Part shown: positions 5,793 through 8,547 of the stretch, piece after piece
Layout: each line of letters opens with the position of its first letter
Position numbering within the stretch: position 1 is the stretch's first letter
Source of the DNA: SZUA-430 sp031413635
Lineage (GTDB): Bacteria > Pseudomonadota > Alphaproteobacteria > Micropepsales > Micropepsaceae
Assembly: GCA_031413635.1 (NCBI GenBank)
Contig: JANOFM010000100.1
Location: 1 to 8,547 of the forward strand
Length of the DNA stretch: 8,547 nucleotides
Reading direction: 5' to 3'
Position numbers and translations under genes: made by a program
Notes under the pieces: generated by a model
What the model saw: only the letters and a program-made list of their open reading frames with translations
The model's database searches: none
Told to the model about the DNA's origin: nothing

Positions 5793-6389
5793 TTATGCCC
5801 TTTCCCCCGCACCCACCACCCGTCGCGCCACGGTTTCGTACAGTCCCGCGACATGTTCCGGTGTCTGCCGCAAACCGGTTTCCATCCACCAGCGAATCAG
5901 ACTGACAAATACGCCCGCCAAGATCACCGCGGTCACCTGCCGCCGGGCGAGCGGCAAGCCGGGATGCAGGCGCTTGAGATTGGCCTCCGCGATCGCCCGC
6001 AACTTATCCTCCCGCGCGGCTTGCGTGCGCACGAACTGCCCCGACGACACCATCGACAGCGCAAACGCCCGCGCCTCATGGACATGCGCGAACACCTCGC
6101 GCGCCGGCAGCATCGTGTCGTAGTCGCCCCGTGTCCGCTGTGCGTGGACATCGAAGCCGCCCACCATCCCGCCGAACGAAGTGATCAGAAAATCGTCCTT
6201 GTCCGCATAGTGCTTATAGAAAGTCGAACGCCCGACGCCCGCCTTCGCCGCCAGCGTGCGCACCGCGAGCGCATCGAAACCCTCCATCGGTCCCAACGCC
6301 ATCAACGCTTCGGCCAACGCCAGGCGCGTGCGATGCGAGCGCTTGTCGATCAGGTTTGCCGTGCGCTTCCGCGGAGCGTTCTTAGACAT
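5793..6389 (-). CDS. TetR/AcrR-family transcriptional regulator
   Basis: Predicted 198-residue repressor, the usual TetR length. I chose the ATG at 6389, which has GAAGG five bases upstream; ATGs at 6410 and 6464 extend the frame but have weaker sites and unlikely N-termini. The basic lead MSKNAPRKRTANLIDKRSHRT precedes helix 1. The helix-turn-helix is ALAVRTLAAKAGVGRSTFYKHY (about 40-61), followed by ADKDDFL, a textbook TetR DNA-binding domain. The C-terminal ligand and dimer domain (about 80-198) is not specific to a known ligand. The divergent membrane protein gene starting at 6683 is the natural target, with the 293-base gap as operator region. The minus-strand genes downstream of it could also be in its transcript. 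No ligand can be inferred. Confidence 0.92.
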   Translation of the reverse strand: MSKNAPRKRTANLIDKRSHRTRLALAEALMALGPMEGFDALAVRTLAAKAGVGRSTFYKHYADKDDFLITSFGGMVGGFDVHAQRTRGDYDTMLPAREVFAHVHEARAFALSMVSSGQFVRTQAAREDKLRAIAEANLKRLHPGLPLARRQVTAVILAGVFVSLIRWWMETGLRQTPEHVAGLYETVARRVVGAGERA

Positions 6390-6682
6390 AGAGGCCTTCG
6401 TGTCTCGCATCGCTTGCTCGCACGCTTTCGTGAGTTGGGACTTGAGTGACGCGAACTCTATCACGGACGAAAGTGCAATCTGCAGCTGAGGCGAGCAAGA
6501 TGAAAAGAACTGACTTTGGCCTGGCCGGCACGCTTGGCTTCACGCTGCTCCATTTCGGCGCCCTAGCACAACACCTGACGGCGCGGCGCCTATTGAACAC
6601 CAAGCGTCCCCGTGTCTCGCAACGCCGCTTGTAAGCGCCCGCTCCGCCGCCGCACAGTCGGACCGACAACGGGGAACGCAAT
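6390..6682. promoter_or_regulatory. Divergent intergenic region between tetR and the membrane protein, with possible operator
   Basis: The left part holds nested imperfect inverted repeats: CTTTCGT at 6425-6431 against ACGAAAG at 6467-6473, and inside them GAGTT at 6432-6436 against AACTC at 6454-6458. This is a candidate TetR operator, though wider than most. I found no convincing -35/-10 pair. A 44-codon frame runs from 6500 to 6634 with GAGG eight to nine bases upstream. Its product (MKRTDFGLAGTLGFTLLHFG at the start) resembles nothing I know, so I do not call it a gene. The rest is featureless. Confidence 0.4.
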
Positions 6683-7324
6683 ATGAAACTCGAAAGCGCG
6701 GGCGGCGTGGCGCTCCTGGCGGGCACTTTGGCGATGATCGCCGTCATGGCGCATCATCCCTCGGGCGTGCCCCACGGCTCCGAAGCCGGCGCCGTGATGC
6801 GTCTGGGCATCATCGTTCACGCCGTCGCCATCGCAACGGTCCCGCTGACCACCTTCGGCTTCTTCGCCCTGACGCGCAGCATCGGCTTCGACAACGCGCC
6901 GGCAACGCTCGGCTTTTTCTTCTACCTCTTCGGCGCCGTCGCCGTGATGCTCGCGGCCGCAATGAGCGGCCTCGTCGCCCCGCGCCTCATCGAAGCGCAG
7001 ATGGCCGCGGCCGCCGCCGACCAATCCATGATCCACGCTTTGCTGCGCCTCGAATGGTATTTGAATCAGTCGTTCGCGCAGATCCACGTCGCATTGTTCT
7101 CCGCCGCGATCGCCCTGTGGTCGCTCGGTTGGCCCGGCAAAGGCGTCCTCGCTGCGGCGATCCAGATCGCAGGCCTCGTCATCGGCATCGGAGTCTTCGC
7201 CTGGCTCGTTTCCGGCACTCTCACGCTCGACGTCCGCGGCATGGGCGCGGTGGTCCTGGCGCAAAGCGCGTGGATCGTCCTGGCGGCCTTCGGACTGCTC
7301 GCGCGAACGCCGAAGTCGCAGTGA
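6683..7324 (+). CDS. Six-helix integral membrane protein of unknown function
   Basis: Predicted 213-residue protein with GGGGAA upstream of its ATG. Almost the whole length is hydrophobic, with likely helices at about 5-23, 39-65, 73-98, 127-148, 153-176 and 187-206. The loop after helix 1 contains a His pair in VMAHHPSGVPHGSE (residues 21-34), and a further His at 46 lies in helix 2. Another polar patch, LRLEWYLNQSFAQIHVALF (121-139), begins helix 4 and has E124, N128, Q129 and H135. These could bind metal, haem or a small ligand, but I do not recognise the family. It diverges from the TetR gene, which probably represses it, and ends two bases from the converging DUF6265-like gene. Length, composition and context make the coding call firm; the function is open. 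Confidence 0.85.
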   Translation: MKLESAGGVALLAGTLAMIAVMAHHPSGVPHGSEAGAVMRLGIIVHAVAIATVPLTTFGFFALTRSIGFDNAPATLGFFFYLFGAVAVMLAAAMSGLVAPRLIEAQMAAAAADQSMIHALLRLEWYLNQSFAQIHVALFSAAIALWSLGWPGKGVLAAAIQIAGLVIGIGVFAWLVSGTLTLDVRGMGAVVLAQSAWIVLAAFGLLARTPKSQ

Positions 7325-7326
7325 GA

Positions 7327-7830
7327 TCACATCCGCGCGCGACGATAGACGAGCTTGGCCTCCTCGGTCTTGCCGTCTTTGCCCTTGACGCGCACCCAAT
7401 GCGTGACTTCGTCCGGACCGGTGCGTTTGATCGTGAGGCCGTCGAAATACAAAGCCTCGCGCTCGACCGCGACCAGCGGAAAGTCGACCGTCTTGTCCTT
7501 TTCTTCCCACCCTTTGAGATCGGGATGGAAGTGCTTGACCCGATAGACCAGCGATCCCCGCTCCTCGCGGATCAGCACGATTTCATAAAATGCGGGGCCA
7601 TCTTTGCCGGCCATATAGAAGTGACCGATCATCGCGTCGCCCACGGGCGGCGACATCACCTCTTCGACGACCGCGCCGAACCCTTCGCCGACCCAGCGCC
7701 CGGCGACCCAGCCGGCATCGGAAATGCCAGCGTTCGGCGAAACCCCGCCCGGCGGCAGTGACCGCGTCTCGTCCGCCCGCGCGGCGAACGAAATCAAAGC
7801 TAGAACAACGGCAAATATTGCGACGCGCAT
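7327..7830 (-). CDS. Exported DUF6265-like protein
   Basis: Predicted 167-residue protein. The ATG at 7830 is chosen because GGGAGG lies eight bases upstream and a clean signal peptide follows: MRVAIFAVVLALISFAARA, with likely cleavage after A19. The frame runs back to 7923, but the extra 31 residues hide the signal peptide. The mature part fits the DUF6265 family as I recall it: GWVAGRWVGEGFGAVVEEVM, then SPPVGDAMIGHF, then FYEIVLIREERGSLVYRVKHF and PDLKGWEEKDKTVDFPLV. This family has a calycin-like or lipocalin-like beta pattern and no known activity. The likely location is the periplasm. It converges on the membrane protein gene with only two bases between stop codons, so no terminator fits between them. 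It diverges from the GST gene across 139 bases. Confidence 0.85.
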   Translation of the reverse strand: MRVAIFAVVLALISFAARADETRSLPPGGVSPNAGISDAGWVAGRWVGEGFGAVVEEVMSPPVGDAMIGHFYMAGKDGPAFYEIVLIREERGSLVYRVKHFHPDLKGWEEKDKTVDFPLVAVEREALYFDGLTIKRTGPDEVTHWVRVKGKDGKTEEAKLVYRRARM

Positions 7831-7859
7831 GCGAACGCCCTCCCTGATAAAAAGGAAGA

Positions 7860-7896
7860 CGAACGGCGCCATACCCAATCGACAAGACACCGTTCG
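7860..7896. repeat. Inverted repeat CGAACGG / CCGTTCG between the DUF6265-like and GST genes
   Basis: Perfect 7-base arms at 7860-7866 and 7890-7896, 23 bases apart, lie in the divergent 139-base gap (7831-7969). It could be an operator for either gene or a leader hairpin of the DUF6265-like transcript. I could not assign clear promoters in this gap. Confidence 0.3.
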
Positions 7897-7969
7897 ACCC
7901 GGAGAATAACTTGCGCACGACACCCGTTGCGGCGCCTAATCGCCACCGACGAAACCGGAGAGCGCCGCC

Positions 7970-8547
7970 ATGATCGACCTCTACTACTGGCCCACACCCA
8001 ACGGCAAGAAAGTCACCATCCTGCTCGAGGAATTGGCCATGCCTTACAACATGATCCCGCTGCGCATCGGCCAAGGCGATCAGTTCTCCGACAGCTTTCT
8101 CAAGATCGGCCCCAACAATCGCATGCCGGCCATCGTCGACCGCGACCCCAAGGGCGGCGGCGCGCCGATCGGCGTTTTCGAATCCGGCGCCATTTTGATG
8201 TACATCGCCGAGAAGGCCGGAAAATTCTTGCCCGCCGACCCGCGCGGCAAATCCGAAGTCACGCAATGGCTGATCTGGCAGATGGCCAACCAAGGCCCGA
8301 AACTCGGCGAATGCGGCCACTTCCGAAGATTGCCCGAAAGCCAAGGCGACCAGACCTACGCCGTACGCAGATTCACCGACGAGGCCAACCGGCTTTACGG
8401 CGTGATGAACAACCGCCTCTACGACCGCCGCTATCTCGCGGGCGACGACTACACCATCGCCGACATGGCGTCGTACCCGTGGACGATCGGCTGGAAGGGC
8501 CAAGGCCAAGACATCGAAGACTTCAAACACGTCAAACGCTGGATGGA
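7970..8547 (+). CDS. yfcG: Nu-class glutathione S-transferase / disulfide-bond oxidoreductase, YfcG-like (partial, 3' end outside window)
   Basis: The first 192 residues are present; the family usually has 205 to 235, so only a short end is missing. GGAG lies nine bases before the ATG. The N-terminal thioredoxin fold begins MIDLYYWPTPNGKKVTILLE, nearly the same as E. coli YfcG, with T9 and N11 at the positions that contact glutathione in that enzyme. NNRMPAIVD (49-57) contains the cis-proline, and FESGAILMYIAEK (70-82) carries the glutathione gamma-glutamyl contact E71-S72. The helical C-terminal domain includes QWLIWQMANQGPKLG (99-113), and YTIADMASYPW (161-171) has the conserved N-capping box and Asp of GST folds. 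YfcG reduces disulfides using two bound glutathiones and shows little classic transferase activity. A soluble cytoplasmic role in thiol or peroxide stress is expected by family. Orthology to YfcG rather than a close paralogue is likely, not proven. Confidence 0.92.
   Translation, partial: MIDLYYWPTPNGKKVTILLEELAMPYNMIPLRIGQGDQFSDSFLKIGPNNRMPAIVDRDPKGGGAPIGVFESGAILMYIAEKAGKFLPADPRGKSEVTQWLIWQMANQGPKLGECGHFRRLPESQGDQTYAVRRFTDEANRLYGVMNNRLYDRRYLAGDDYTIADMASYPWTIGWKGQGQDIEDFKHVKRWM

Noticed and set aside
6500..6634. A 44-codon plus-strand frame (also readable from 6446) ahead of the membrane protein gene
   Set aside because: It has a modest ribosome binding site, but the codon pattern is mixed, the end is Arg-rich and no family is recognisable. 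Conservation data would be needed to call it.
6590..7510. A 306-codon minus-strand open frame opposite the six-helix membrane protein
   Set aside because: Its product is a charged, low-complexity Arg/Asp/Gly-rich sequence; the plus strand gives a coherent membrane protein with a ribosome binding site.
7583..8530. A 315-codon minus-strand open frame
   Set aside because: It lies antisense to the YfcG-like GST and runs into the DUF6265-like gene in another frame. Both of those are recognisable families.

Overview
The window reads as chromosomal DNA of a GC-rich alphaproteobacterium. The evidence is C/G-rich third codon positions throughout, and gene families common in that class: a BchE-like radical SAM protein, a MerR/CDF metal pair, a TetR-controlled membrane protein, a DUF6265-type protein and a Nu-class GST. 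The species cannot be fixed from sequence alone. I see no insertion sequence, phage gene, tRNA, rRNA or CRISPR array.

Left part (1-2282, minus strand): the first 375 residues of a B12-binding-type radical SAM protein whose 3' end lies outside the window. Upstream of it is a two-helix membrane protein with an Mrr-type nuclease domain, then about 330 bases without a convincing gene.

Metal module (2283-4045): a short CDF metal exporter and an ICMT/PEMT-type membrane methyltransferase form an overlapping minus-strand pair. A MerR-family metal sensor is transcribed divergently from them. The 76-base gap holds a perfect 7+3+7 palindrome inside a promoter with a 19-bp spacer, which is the classic MerR arrangement. 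The likely logic is that MerR senses a soft or divalent metal, twists the promoter and turns on efflux plus the methyltransferase, which recalls the czcN/nccN genes of metal-resistance clusters.

Middle (4028-6389, minus strand): a CNNM/CBS/CorC_HlyC transporter converges on merR with an 18-base 3' overlap. Upstream of it are a small Cys-rich secreted protein and a TetR regulator. The transporter's ribosome binding site appears to sit in a hairpin.

Right part (6390-8547): an intergenic region with possible operator repeats, a six-helix membrane protein of unknown family divergent from the TetR gene, a convergent exported DUF6265-like protein, and the first 192 residues of a YfcG-like glutathione transferase/disulfide reductase that runs off the end.

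Several starts are reassigned here on the basis of ribosome binding sites: the CDF gene to 3534, the CorC-type gene to a GTG at 5338, TetR to 6389 and the DUF6265-like gene to 7830. Nothing amounts to a clearly new system. The most interesting points are the metal module with its tail-less, Cys-substituted CDF, the membrane-anchored nuclease, and the hairpin over the transporter start.
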